A DNA stretch of 9,823 bases from Syntrophomonadaceae bacterium (GTDB taxonomy: Bacteria > Bacillota > Dethiobacteria > PWVN01), in NCBI GenBank assembly GCA_007136165.1, contig SLHK01000228.1:1-9823 (forward strand), in the 5' to 3' direction. The translations under genes were made by a program, and so were the position numbers. How positions within the stretch are numbered: the first letter of the stretch is position 1; each line of letters begins with the position of its first letter. The notes under the pieces were generated by a model. That model was not told the origin of the DNA and ran no database searches. It saw only the letters and a list, made by a program, of their open reading frames with translations. Positions 1-6,722 of the stretch are shown piece after piece.

Positions 1-255
1 CTCAAACAGCTGGCTCTGGAAGTCGGCATGGAGTCCCTCAGCGAGGAAGGGGGTACGGTCCGGTTGGCCTTTGCAGCGCAGCGGCGCTTTGACAGCGACC
101 GGCTCTGGAAGCTGGCCCGGGCCTCCGACGGCCGGATTCGCGTTTCCTTTGGCAGGGGAATTGTCTTTAAAGTGGTGCGCCGGGGGATGAAGGAAGGAGC
201 CTTCCTCACCTTTCTTCTGGAATTATTAGGTGATATAAAAGTCCTTGCTAACTAG
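1..255 (+). CDS. mfd: Transcription-repair coupling factor Mfd, C-terminal end (partial)
   Basis: An open frame runs from the first base of the window to a TAG at 253-255, giving 84 codons. The start lies outside the window. The residues resemble the C-terminal regulatory (TRCF/D7) domain of Mfd, the ATP-driven translocase that removes stalled RNA polymerase from DNA lesions and recruits UvrA. The segment beginning LKQLALEVGMESL resembles the start of that domain, and the chain ends with a basic, hydrophobic stretch. None of the helicase motifs fall in the window, so the call leans on context: mfd lies directly upstream of prsA and spoVT in many spore-forming Firmicutes. A promoter for the next gene overlaps its last codons. 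The call is fairly secure from combined sequence and synteny. Confidence 0.8.
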   Translation, partial: LKQLALEVGMESLSEEGGTVRLAFAAQRRFDSDRLWKLARASDGRIRVSFGRGIVFKVVRRGMKEGAFLTFLLELLGDIKVLAN

Positions 256-273
256 TATATACTGGGCTATAAT
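245..273 (+). promoter_or_regulatory. Candidate sigma-A promoter for the foldase gene
   Basis: A perfect -10 hexamer TATAAT (268-273) stands 17 bases after TTGCTA (245-250), which matches four of six consensus -35 bases. The -35 element overlaps the mfd stop codon. Transcription would begin near 280, shortly before the ribosome binding site at 295-300. This suggests the foldase gene can be expressed apart from mfd. It is seen in sequence only. Confidence 0.6.
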
Positions 274-306
274 GAGTTTATGTCAGAAAGGGGTGGGGAG
301 AATTTT

Positions 307-1254
307 ATGAGCAGGAACTGGAGGAAAATCATCCTGCTGGCAGCAGGCCTGGCGCTGGCGGCACTGCTGGTGACCGGGTGCGGCAGCCGGGAGGACGAAG
401 TTTTGGTCAAGGTGGACGGCGAAGATATAACCCGGAGTCAGCTGGACGATGTTTTAAAGATGGTAAGGCTGGTAACTCCCGATGTGGATGCCATGCTTGA
501 AGATGAAGACTTTACAGAGTACTTTGAAGATACTTTTCTCAGGATGCTGGTGGACAATGCCTTGATTGCCAACGAAATGGAAAGGCTGGAATTGGAAGTT
601 GACCCGGCGGAAATGGAGGAAGTATATGAAACCTTCCGCAGTCAGCTGGTGGCGGAACTCTACCAGGGCGAGGAGATGTTGGACCAGCGCTTGCAGGACT
701 TGAATCTGGAAGCAGAGGTTATTAAAGGGCTCCTCTACGGTGAGGTGGCGGCCAACATTTTATTTGACAATTTGCTGGAAAACCTGACAGATGAAGATGT
801 ACGGGAATACGCCGATGAATATGACCTGCTCCTGGTTTCCGGGTCCCTGGTGGCCCACCACATTCTCCTGGAAACGGAAGAAGAGGGCCTGGAAGCGCTG
901 GAAAGGCTGAACCGGGGGGAAGAATTTGGCCTGCTGGCCGAAGAACTTTCCACTTGCCCGTCAGGCACCAACAGCCAGGGGGAGCTGGGGAGAATTCATG
1001 AAGACGACCCGGGTTGGGATGCGGATTTTCGAGAGGCAGCCTTCGCCCTGCAGGAAGGGGAAATCAGCCAGCTGGTGGAGAGCCAGTTTGGCTGGCACAT
1101 TATAATGGTGGAAGACCGCATAGACAGCTACTACAAGGACTTTGAAGAGGAAAAGGAGAGCCTGCGCCTGGATAAGGAACAGATGCTTATCAACGACTAC
1201 TTCAATGAGCTTTGGGAGAAGGCAGAAATTGAATTTTTAATTAGTGCAGGTTAA
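307..1254 (+). CDS. PrsA-like peptidyl-prolyl isomerase (parvulin) lipoprotein
   Basis: This 315-residue protein is probably an extracytoplasmic foldase that helps secreted proteins fold by cis-trans isomerisation of prolyl bonds. Residues 4-24 form a basic and hydrophobic signal peptide ending in a lipobox (VTGC, Cys25), so the protein should be lipid-anchored outside the membrane. Residues 30-170 form the acidic helical SurA/PrsA-type N-terminal part. Residues about 180-272 are a parvulin domain: it begins with AHHILL (183-188), contains GELGR and FREAAFALQEGEIS, and ends with FGWHIIMVEDR. Both conserved histidines are present. The chosen ATG at 307 has GGGGAG (295-300) six bases upstream; the in-frame upstream ATG at 280 would place nine extra residues before the signal peptide and has no good binding site. 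It lies between mfd and spoVT, as in related Clostridia. It may also be labelled PpiC or SurA N-terminal domain protein. Confidence 0.9.
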   Translation: MSRNWRKIILLAAGLALAALLVTGCGSREDEVLVKVDGEDITRSQLDDVLKMVRLVTPDVDAMLEDEDFTEYFEDTFLRMLVDNALIANEMERLELEVDPAEMEEVYETFRSQLVAELYQGEEMLDQRLQDLNLEAEVIKGLLYGEVAANILFDNLLENLTDEDVREYADEYDLLLVSGSLVAHHILLETEEEGLEALERLNRGEEFGLLAEELSTCPSGTNSQGELGRIHEDDPGWDADFREAAFALQEGEISQLVESQFGWHIIMVEDRIDSYYKDFEEEKESLRLDKEQMLINDYFNELWEKAEIEFLISAG

Positions 1255-1267
1255 AGGACCTAATTTT

Positions 1268-1298
1268 TGAATAAAACCCTCCTTTAGGATATATACTA
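1268..1298 (+). promoter_or_regulatory. Candidate sigma-G promoter for spoVT
   Basis: TGAATA (1268-1273) and TATACTA (1292-1298) are separated by 18 bases. This matches the forespore sigma-G pattern (-35 GHATR, about 17-18 bases, -10 CATNHTA) in all but the first base of the -10 element. In Bacillus subtilis spoVT is a sigma-G gene, so position, spacing and biology agree. The assignment of sigma factor is inferred. Confidence 0.6.
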
Positions 1299-1350
1299 TG
1301 AGCAGAGGTTTAAAAATGCTGTTGTTTGCAGAAAAAGGAGGGGAATCAAA

Positions 1351-1905
1351 GTGAAAGCAACGGGTATTGTACGCAGAATCGATGATTTAGGCCGGGTGGT
1401 CATCCCCAAAGAAATACGGCGGACTCTTAAAATAAGGGAGGGGGATCCCTTAGAGATTTTTGTGGACCGTGACGGAGAAGTTATCCTCAAGAAGTATTCC
1501 CCCATCGGTGAATTGGGAGATTTCGCCCAGGAGTATGCCGATTCTCTGCACGAATCCATGAATCATATCGCCTGTATCGCCGACAGGGATACCATAATAG
1601 CCGTATCGGGAGCCCCCAAGAAAGAGTTTTTGAATAAGACTTTGAGCCCGGCAGTAGAAAAGGTCATGGAAACCAGAAAGAGCATCCTGATTAACAACAC
1701 GGCGGAGCACCCTTACTACCGCGAAACTGAGGATGAAGGGCCGCCAAAGTTTGCTGCGGAAGCCATCGCTCCCATTATTTCCGAGGGCGACCCCATTGGA
1801 GCTGTTATCATGGGCGCCCGGGACAAAAACGTGCAGCTGGGAGACCTGGAATTGAAGCTGGTGGAGACGGCAGCGGGCTTTTTGGCCAAGCAGATGGAAC
1901 AGTAG
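1351..1905 (+). CDS. spoVT: Stage V sporulation protein T, forespore transcription regulator
   Basis: SpoVT is a tetrameric DNA-binding regulator that tunes sigma-G genes late in forespore development. The 184-residue product (B. subtilis SpoVT is 178) has two parts. Residues 1-50 are an AbrB-type swapped-hairpin DNA-binding domain with the hallmark ATGIVRRIDDLGRVVIPKEI. Residues about 55-180 are a GAF-like domain with CIADRDTIIAVSG (75-87), ILINN (112-116) and PIISEGDPIGAVIMGA (141-156). The start is GTG at 1351, preceded by AAGGAGGGG about seven bases upstream; no other start would keep the AbrB domain whole. It is flanked by a sigma-G-like promoter and a strong terminator, so it is probably transcribed alone. 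Family members such as AbrB are much shorter and lack the GAF part, which makes the identification secure. Confidence 0.97.
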   Translation: MKATGIVRRIDDLGRVVIPKEIRRTLKIREGDPLEIFVDRDGEVILKKYSPIGELGDFAQEYADSLHESMNHIACIADRDTIIAVSGAPKKEFLNKTLSPAVEKVMETRKSILINNTAEHPYYRETEDEGPPKFAAEAIAPIISEGDPIGAVIMGARDKNVQLGDLELKLVETAAGFLAKQMEQ

Positions 1906-1930
1906 GTTCCGCCAGGCATGAGGAAGGATT

Positions 1931-1964
1931 AGAAGCAGTAACCTCGGGTTACTGCTTCTTTTTT
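1931..1964 (+). terminator. Rho-independent terminator after spoVT
   Basis: A perfect 13-bp stem (AGAAGCAGTAACC, 1931-1943, with its complement at 1947-1959) closes a three-base loop TCG and is followed by a run of T (1960-1964). It sits 25 bases after the spoVT stop and separates spoVT from the flippase operon. Confidence 0.95.
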
Positions 1965-2013
1965 GCCGGCAGGGGCTTTAACCCAGGTTTTCCTGGCTTA
2001 ATTTTCCTTATCC

Positions 2014-2022
2014 TGATATAAT
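2014..2022 (+). promoter_or_regulatory. Extended -10 promoter for the flippase-mazG operon
   Basis: TGATATAAT (2014-2022) is a perfect extended -10 element (TG, one base, TATAAT). The -35 region 17 bases upstream (TGGCTT) is poor, as is usual for extended -10 promoters. An imperfect inverted repeat (1978-2001) ends just upstream and overlaps the place of the -35 element. The promoter lies 37 bases before the flippase start codon. Confidence 0.6.
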
Positions 2023-2058
2023 TACTCCGGGCATTTTTTTATTGGAAGGGATTATATA

Positions 2059-3681
2059 ATGAGCAAACAGTCTTTTGTCAAGGGGGCTTTGATTTTAACG
2101 GCTGCCGGTATCCTTGTCAGGGTGGTGGGAGCCGGGTTCAGGATTCTTCTGGCCGCCATAATTGGCGATGAGGGGATCGGCCTTTACCAGATGGCCTATC
2201 CCGTTTACAGCACCCTGTTGGCCCTGTCCACCGCCGGCATTCCCATTGCCATCTCCAAGCTCATTTCCCAGCATGTCACCCAGGGGGATTACCGGGGCGC
2301 GTACCGGGTTTTTATCCTGGCCCTCAACATTTTATCCTTCACCGGACTTATCATCTCCGCCCTCATGGTCTTCGGTGCCGAATACATAGCGGTAAACATC
2401 GCCAGGGACGCCCGGGCTTATTACCCCATTGTAGCCATTTCCCCCGCCATCTTTTTTGTCACCATCATGGCTACCTTCAGGGGTTTTTTCCAGGGGCAGC
2501 AAAAAATGTACCCCACGGCCCTGTCCCAGCTCTTTGAGCAGCTGGCCCGGGTAACGGTGGCCTTGGGGCTGGTTTTTTACCTGGGGCCCTTTCGTTTGGA
2601 ATGGGCCGCCGCCGGGGCTTCTTTCGGAGCGGCGGCCGGCGGCATTGCCGGCCTTATGGTCCTTATGTTCCTTTTTGCCCGGGAACGGCAGGATTTTATC
2701 CGGCGCATGCAGGAACAGGCCCGCTATAAATACAGAAAAACCATGGCTGTCTATTATGACATATTTTCCCTCTCCATTCCCATAACCTTAAGCCACCTGG
2801 TTATGCCCATCATCGGCCTTATCGATATGACGGTGGTTCCCATGCGCCTGGCGGAAGCGGGCTTCGAGGAGGCCCGCAGGATGGCCCTTTACGGCCAGCT
2901 GACGGGCATGGCCGCCCCCCTGGTCCACATACCCCAAATCGTTACCATCGCCCTGGCGGTAAGCCTGGTTCCGGCCATTTCCGAAGCACTGGCCTTGAAC
3001 AACCGGAATCTCATCGCTTCCCGGGCTTCCCTGGCACTGCGCCTGGGGGTGCTTTTGGGCTTTCCTTCGGCAGTGGGCCTCTTTGTTCTGGCCGAGCCCA
3101 TAACCGTCCTCCTCTATAATAACCGGGAAGCCGGCATGCCTTTGGCCGTATTGGCTTTCGCCATTATTTTTATTTCCATTTACCAGGTTTGTTCCGGCAT
3201 CCTCCAGGGCCTGGGCAGGACAAAGCTTCCCCTCATCAACCTGCTGGTGGGGTCCCTCTTCAAGGTTGTCTTTAACTGGGTTCTCATCGCCGTCCCCGCC
3301 CTGAATATTATGGGAGCGGCAGCAGCGTCAGTTATTGGCTTCTTCGTGGCAGCCCTCTTAAATTTGTATCAGGTTTGGAGATTGACGGGGGTGGGTCTGA
3401 CTTTTTCCCACCTGGCCAAACCCGCCTTTGCCGTTATTTTCATGGGCCTGGCTGCGAGGCTGTCCTACGTTTACAGCCATTCCCTTTTTGCCATGGGGAC
3501 ATTTACAGCGGGCCAGGTTAACGCCCTGGCCACCTTTACGGCCATAGGAGCGGGGATGATTTCCTATGCCTTTGCCCTTCTATTTTTGGGGGCTTTGGGC
3601 AGGGATGACCTGCTCCTCATTCCCGGCATCGGCCCCCGGGTCCTCTCTTTCCTGGAAAGGCTGGGCCTGATGAAAGACTAA
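2059..3681 (+). CDS. SpoVB/MurJ-family lipid flippase (MOP superfamily)
   Basis: This 540-residue integral membrane protein belongs to the polysaccharide biosynthesis/SpoVB branch of the MOP exporter superfamily, whose members flip lipid-linked cell wall or polysaccharide precursors across the membrane. About 14 hydrophobic segments span the chain. Family signatures are visible: the N-terminal KQSFVKGALIL, GDEGIGLYQMAYPVY (36-50), STAGIPIAISKLIS (57-70), RGFFQGQQKMYPTALSQLFE (141-160) and SGILQGLGRT (379-388). The ATG at 2059 has GGAAGGG (2044-2050) eight bases upstream. In Bacillus the gene at this position is yabM, with paralogues spoVB and ytgP/murJ; which paralogue's job it does (spore cortex or vegetative peptidoglycan) cannot be decided from this window. 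It forms an operon with mazG, 21 bases downstream. Confidence 0.9.
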   Translation: MSKQSFVKGALILTAAGILVRVVGAGFRILLAAIIGDEGIGLYQMAYPVYSTLLALSTAGIPIAISKLISQHVTQGDYRGAYRVFILALNILSFTGLIISALMVFGAEYIAVNIARDARAYYPIVAISPAIFFVTIMATFRGFFQGQQKMYPTALSQLFEQLARVTVALGLVFYLGPFRLEWAAAGASFGAAAGGIAGLMVLMFLFARERQDFIRRMQEQARYKYRKTMAVYYDIFSLSIPITLSHLVMPIIGLIDMTVVPMRLAEAGFEEARRMALYGQLTGMAAPLVHIPQIVTIALAVSLVPAISEALALNNRNLIASRASLALRLGVLLGFPSAVGLFVLAEPITVLLYNNREAGMPLAVLAFAIIFISIYQVCSGILQGLGRTKLPLINLLVGSLFKVVFNWVLIAVPALNIMGAAAASVIGFFVAALLNLYQVWRLTGVGLTFSHLAKPAFAVIFMGLAARLSYVYSHSLFAMGTFTAGQVNALATFTAIGAGMISYAFALLFLGALGRDDLLLIPGIGPRVLSFLERLGLMKD

Positions 3682-3702
3682 AAAATGACAAGAGGTGAGA
3701 CA

Positions 3703-5145
3703 ATGAGCAAAGTTTACCTGGTGGGCCTGGGCCCCGGGGGCAGGGAAGGCCTGACCCTGGGAGCCGTGGAAATTCTGACCTCCATTGCCCCCCTGTTTCT
3801 TAGAACAGCGGAGCATCCCGCCGTGTCTTATCTGCAGCGGGAGAGTATAGCCTTCCATTCCTTCGATGCCCTTTATGCCCGGGAAACCGGCTATGATAAA
3901 ATATATTCGGAAATGGCCGCTCAGGTTTTGGAAGCAGCCCGTCGGGAGGGACAGGCTGTTTATGCCGTGCCGGGGCATCCCCTGGCGGCGGAAAGGTCGG
4001 TGCAGCTTTTACTGGAGATGGCCGGTGAGGAAGGCATTGAAACGGAGGTCAGGGGGGGCGGGAGTTTTATGGAAGCCGTGCTGACGGCCCTGAGATTGGA
4101 CCCCGCCCGGGGCGTTACTTTTTTGGATGCCCTGGAAGTTGAATCCCTCAGGAGTTTGCCGCTCCATGACCTGGTTATTTACCAGGTATTTAACCCCAGG
4201 GCAGCCTCCAGGGTTAAACTTAAGCTCATGGACTTTTTCCCCGATGAACATCCGGTAACCCTGGTGCAGCAGGCGGGCATCCCCGGGAGAGAGGCGGTCC
4301 GCCGGCTTCCCCTCTTTGAAGTGGACAGGCAGGGCATGGATGCCCTGACATCTCTCTATGTTCCCAGGATTCCAGGAGGCCTGGACAAGCTTCTGGAGGT
4401 CATGGAAATCCTCCGGGGAGAAAAGGGTTGCCCCTGGGACCGGGAGCAGGACTATCGTTCCCTGCGGCCCTATGTGATCGAGGAGGCCTATGAGGTGGTG
4501 GAGGCCGTAAATTCCGGCGTAGAAGAGGCTGTGGTGGAAGAGTTGGGGGATTTACTGCTGCAGGTGGTTTTTTACGCCCAGATAGGAAGGGAGAAGGGGG
4601 ATTTTGATTTCCTGGATATAACCCGGGCCATAACGGAAAAAATCATCCGGAGGCACCCTCACGTTTTTGGGCCCCTGAGACTGTCTACCCCGGAAGAAGT
4701 CTTGCAGACCTGGGAAGAAATCAAGGAAGAGGAGGTGGAAGGGGGCTCCTGCCTCGAAGATGTGGGCAGAGGGATGACGGCTCTCCTGAAAGCATTTAAG
4801 CTGCAGAAAAAAGCGGCGGGCCTGGGGTTTGACTGGCCCAAAGTGGACGGCGCCCTGGAAAAGGTTTATGAAGAATTGGAGGAATTAAAAAGAGTATATA
4901 AAATGGGGGTTTTGGAAAAAATAGAGGATGAAATGGGGGATATCTTTTTTGCCCTGGTAAATGTGGCCAGGTTTTTGGGAGTAGATCCTGAAGTCGCCCT
5001 CTCCCGAACAAACAACAAATTTTGTCAGCGTTTTGCCTATATCGAGGAACAAATTAAGGAAAGAGGAGGGGATTTTTCCAGATACACCCTGGAAGAACTT
5101 GACACATGGTGGGAAAAAGCCAAAAAAATCAATAAAAATCAATAA
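3703..5145 (+). CDS. mazG: YabN-type fusion: tetrapyrrole methylase domain and MazG nucleotide pyrophosphohydrolase
   Basis: The 480-residue product joins two domains, as in B. subtilis YabN (about 489 residues). Residues 1-225 are a tetrapyrrole (corrin/porphyrin) methylase-like fold, with the SAM-site GLGPG (8-12) and PGHPL (90-94); its substrate in this family is unknown. Residues 226-478 are MazG, which hydrolyses nucleoside triphosphates to monophosphates and pyrophosphate and clears non-canonical or excess nucleotides. Seen in MazG are CPWD (243-246), the metal-binding EEAYE (260-264) and EELGD (279-283), and in the second repeat LEELKRV and EDEMGD (408-413). Both repeats look intact. 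ATG 3703 is chosen because AGGTGA (3693-3698) lies just before it and the methylase domain begins at once; an in-frame ATG at 3685 has no binding site. Cotranscribed with the flippase gene. Confidence 0.92.
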   Translation: MSKVYLVGLGPGGREGLTLGAVEILTSIAPLFLRTAEHPAVSYLQRESIAFHSFDALYARETGYDKIYSEMAAQVLEAARREGQAVYAVPGHPLAAERSVQLLLEMAGEEGIETEVRGGGSFMEAVLTALRLDPARGVTFLDALEVESLRSLPLHDLVIYQVFNPRAASRVKLKLMDFFPDEHPVTLVQQAGIPGREAVRRLPLFEVDRQGMDALTSLYVPRIPGGLDKLLEVMEILRGEKGCPWDREQDYRSLRPYVIEEAYEVVEAVNSGVEEAVVEELGDLLLQVVFYAQIGREKGDFDFLDITRAITEKIIRRHPHVFGPLRLSTPEEVLQTWEEIKEEEVEGGSCLEDVGRGMTALLKAFKLQKKAAGLGFDWPKVDGALEKVYEELEELKRVYKMGVLEKIEDEMGDIFFALVNVARFLGVDPEVALSRTNNKFCQRFAYIEEQIKERGGDFSRYTLEELDTWWEKAKKINKNQ

Positions 5146-5168
5146 AAACTGACTCTCTTAAGAAGGAA

Positions 5169-5197
5169 TTGGTAAAGTTTTCTCGAAACCTTATGCA
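5169..5197 (+). promoter_or_regulatory. Weak candidate promoter for hup
   Basis: TTGGTA (5169-5174, four of six consensus bases) is followed after 17 bases by TATGCA (5192-5197, only three of six). No terminator is visible between mazG and hup, so read-through is possible too. The 82-base gap is AT-rich and leader-like, and an imperfect palindrome (5191-5206) overlaps the -10 element. Confidence 0.3.
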
Positions 5198-5227
5198 TGT
5201 ACATAAACAAAAATAGGAGGGATTTCG

Positions 5228-5500
5228 GTGAATAAATCCGAACTTATCGGTGTAGTTGCAGAGAAGGCTGATATGACAAAAAAAGACACGGAAAAAGTGG
5301 TCAGTGCCGTTTTTGAAAGCATCGAAGATTCATTGAGCAAAGGCGAGAAGGTACAGGTCATTGGCTTTGGCACTTTCGACGTCCGGGCCAGAAAAGAGAG
5401 GGAAGGCCGCAACCCCGCCACCGGTGAGGCAATCCAGATTCCAGCGGTAAAGGTTCCTGTTTTCAAGGCGGGCAAAGCTTTAAAAGACAGCGTCCGGTAG
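5228..5500 (+). CDS. hup: HU-family DNA-binding protein
   Basis: HU is a small dimeric histone-like protein that bends DNA without strict sequence choice and packs the nucleoid. The 90-residue product has the standard HU length. Residues 1-45 are the helical dimerisation part ([20 protein letters not shown]). GFGTF (46-50), [10 protein letters not shown] (58-67, in the DNA-contacting arm, with the proline that intercalates in DNA) and the C-terminal [11 protein letters not shown] complete the family pattern. The start is GTG at 5228, preceded by AGGAGGG (5215-5221) at six bases. It lies between mazG and the SpoIID-like gene, the usual place for this HU gene in Clostridia. A terminator follows directly, so HU ends its transcription unit. 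No residue is missing. Confidence 0.96.
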   Translation: MNKSELIGVVAEKADMTKKDTEKVVSAVFESIEDSLSKGEKVQVIGFGTFDVRARKEREGRNPATGEAIQIPAVKVPVFKAGKALKDSVR

Positions 5501-5506
5501 AAATCT

Positions 5507-5537
5507 GCAAAAAAGGCCCTGGAAGGGTCTTTTTTTT
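5507..5537 (+). terminator. Rho-independent terminator after hup
   Basis: The stem pairs AAAAGGCCCT (5511-5520) with AGGGTCTTTT (5524-5533), with one G-T wobble and a GGA loop, and continues as A-T pairs into a run of eight T. It begins seven bases after the HU stop codon. Confidence 0.85.
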
Positions 5538-5550
5538 GTCCTTCCTGCGG

Positions 5551-5580
5551 GAATATTTTTAGGGCTGGGTTTCATACTAA
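5551..5580 (+). promoter_or_regulatory. Candidate sporulation (sigma-E or sigma-G) promoter for the SpoIID-like gene
   Basis: GAATATT (5551-5557) and CATACTAA (5573-5580) lie 15 bases apart. Read as sigma-E, the -35 matches KMATATT fully, the spacing is right and the -10 begins CATAC. Read as sigma-G, GAATA, 17 bases and CATACTA fit the consensus completely. The sequence cannot decide between the two. The element lies just after the hup terminator and 26 bases before the next start codon. Confidence 0.6.
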
Positions 5581-5606
5581 AAAAAATTGCAGGAAGGTTG
5601 GGAGAA

Positions 5607-6614
5607 ATGACAAGGCAAGTTTTTTCTTTGATCCTGGTGCTGCTGCTATTCTGTATGTCAGTGGGTGCTGTCGGCTGCAGGTTGGAAACCCGCCCTCTCC
5701 AGGACGGGCAGGATGAGATTTTAGAACCGGAAGACCCGGAAGTGCCCCAGGTTCCCGGGGACCTGGCCGCCCCGGAAGGGGAGGAGCCCAGTCTTCGGGT
5801 ATATATTGCCGAAAAGGGTTCCGTGGAGAATATGAGCATGGAAGATTATATTGAGGGTGTTGTGGCGGCGGAGATGGACCCCAATTGGCCAGTGGAATCC
5901 CTGGCGGCCCAGGCCATCATTGCCAGGACCTTTACCCTGCAGAAGATTGCCGAAACTGGAGGGGTGCCGGGAAGAAACGCCCATGCGTCCAGCGATATTG
6001 AAGAGTTTCAGGCTTACAACCCGGAGGAAATCACCGCCAATGTCCGCTCTGCCGTGGAGGAGAGCAGGGGGTTGGTCATCGTCAGGGGGGGGGAATTTAT
6101 CCGGGCCTGGTTTCATGCTTACGGGGGTACCCAGACGGCGGAGGCCGATGAGGGCCTGAACTTTCAGGGGGGCAACCCCGAGTACATTCACATCGTCAAA
6201 AGCCCCGGTACAGACATCATTCCGGAAGAAGAGCGGGACTGGGAGGCTTCTTTCCCCCTCACCCGCCTGCGGCAGGCTGTCCAAGAAATTACCGGGACGG
6301 ATCCGGGGCCGGTGGAGGAAGTTGCCATTGCGGAAAAAGGGCCGTCGGGCAGGGCTGTCCTCTTTGAAGTCAACGATACCCGGGTTAATGCACCAGAACT
6401 GCGTTTGGAGCTGGGTTCCACGGAGATGCGCTCCACCCTCTTGTCCAGCATTGACATCGAAGGAGAGCAAGTTGTCATGGAAGGCACCGGGTTCGGCCAC
6501 GGCGTGGGTATGTGCCAGTGGGGGGCCAGGGCCCTGGCAGAGCGGGGGATGGATCCCCAAGACATTGTGGACTATTTTTACAGGGACGTGGAACTGGCGA
6601 AGCTGTGGGATTAG
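5607..6614 (+). CDS. SpoIID/LytB-domain protein, probable lytic transglycosylase
   Basis: Proteins with this domain cleave peptidoglycan glycan strands; SpoIID does so during engulfment of the forespore. The 335-residue product starts with a membrane segment (6-22) that ends in GAVGC (Cys24), a near-lipobox, then an acidic, proline-rich linker (25-62). The SpoIID domain covers about 63-331: MEDYIEGVVAAEM (78-90) holds the catalytic-type Glu89, followed by WPVESLAAQAIIARTFTL, FHAYGGTQTAEA (169-180) and the signature GFGHGVGMCQWGARAL (295-310). His170 is kept but no cysteines lie near it, so the zinc site described for some clostridial SpoIID proteins is not evident. ATG 5607 has AGGAAGG nine bases upstream; a TTG at 5598 abuts the binding site and is unlikely. 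It sits where yabO/rqcP normally lies. It is probably a SpoIID paralogue rather than the canonical protein, which is usually encoded elsewhere. Confidence 0.88.
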   Translation: MTRQVFSLILVLLLFCMSVGAVGCRLETRPLQDGQDEILEPEDPEVPQVPGDLAAPEGEEPSLRVYIAEKGSVENMSMEDYIEGVVAAEMDPNWPVESLAAQAIIARTFTLQKIAETGGVPGRNAHASSDIEEFQAYNPEEITANVRSAVEESRGLVIVRGGEFIRAWFHAYGGTQTAEADEGLNFQGGNPEYIHIVKSPGTDIIPEEERDWEASFPLTRLRQAVQEITGTDPGPVEEVAIAEKGPSGRAVLFEVNDTRVNAPELRLELGSTEMRSTLLSSIDIEGEQVVMEGTGFGHGVGMCQWGARALAERGMDPQDIVDYFYRDVELAKLWD

Positions 6615-6646
6615 CCGGGCCGGCGCCGGGCATAAGCTTTTTCCCC

Positions 6647-6675
6647 TTCCGGGAGCAATCCCGGAATTTTTTTTT
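6647..6675 (+). terminator. Rho-independent terminator after the SpoIID-like gene
   Basis: TTCCGGGA (6647-6654) pairs perfectly with TCCCGGAA (6659-6666) around a GCAA tetraloop, followed by nine T. It lies 33 bases after the stop codon and overlaps the -35 region of the next promoter. Confidence 0.92.
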
Positions 6676-6692
6676 GTTCTTCTTCATACTAT
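6664..6692 (+). promoter_or_regulatory. Candidate sigma-E promoter for yabP-yabQ
   Basis: GAATTTT (6664-6670, six of seven to KMATATT) is 14 bases before CATACTAT (6685-6692, seven of eight to CATACANT). B. subtilis yabP and yabQ depend on sigma-E, which supports this reading. The -35 element is formed by the terminator stem end and T-run of the gene before, so its A/T content is partly explained by that. Confidence 0.5.
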
Positions 6693-6722
6693 GGGATAAG
6701 ACAAGTTTTAGGGGGGGAGACC

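Noticed and set aside
3580..3978. 132-residue open frame on the - strand
   Set aside because: It covers the end of the flippase gene and the start of mazG on the other strand, both well supported, and its composition is that of an antisense shadow.
5598..5606. TTG 5598 as start of the SpoIID-like gene
   Set aside because: It directly abuts the ribosome binding site AGGAAGG (5591-5597), which is instead ideally spaced for ATG 5607.
5721..6560. 279-residue open frame on the - strand
   Set aside because: It lies fully opposite the SpoIID-domain gene, whose motifs are clear; the - strand product is rich in Pro, Gly and His with no family pattern and no good binding site.
6615..6632. GC-rich palindromic stretch after the SpoIID-like stop
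   Set aside because: It can fold around GGCGCC but has no loop or T-run; the true terminator lies just downstream.
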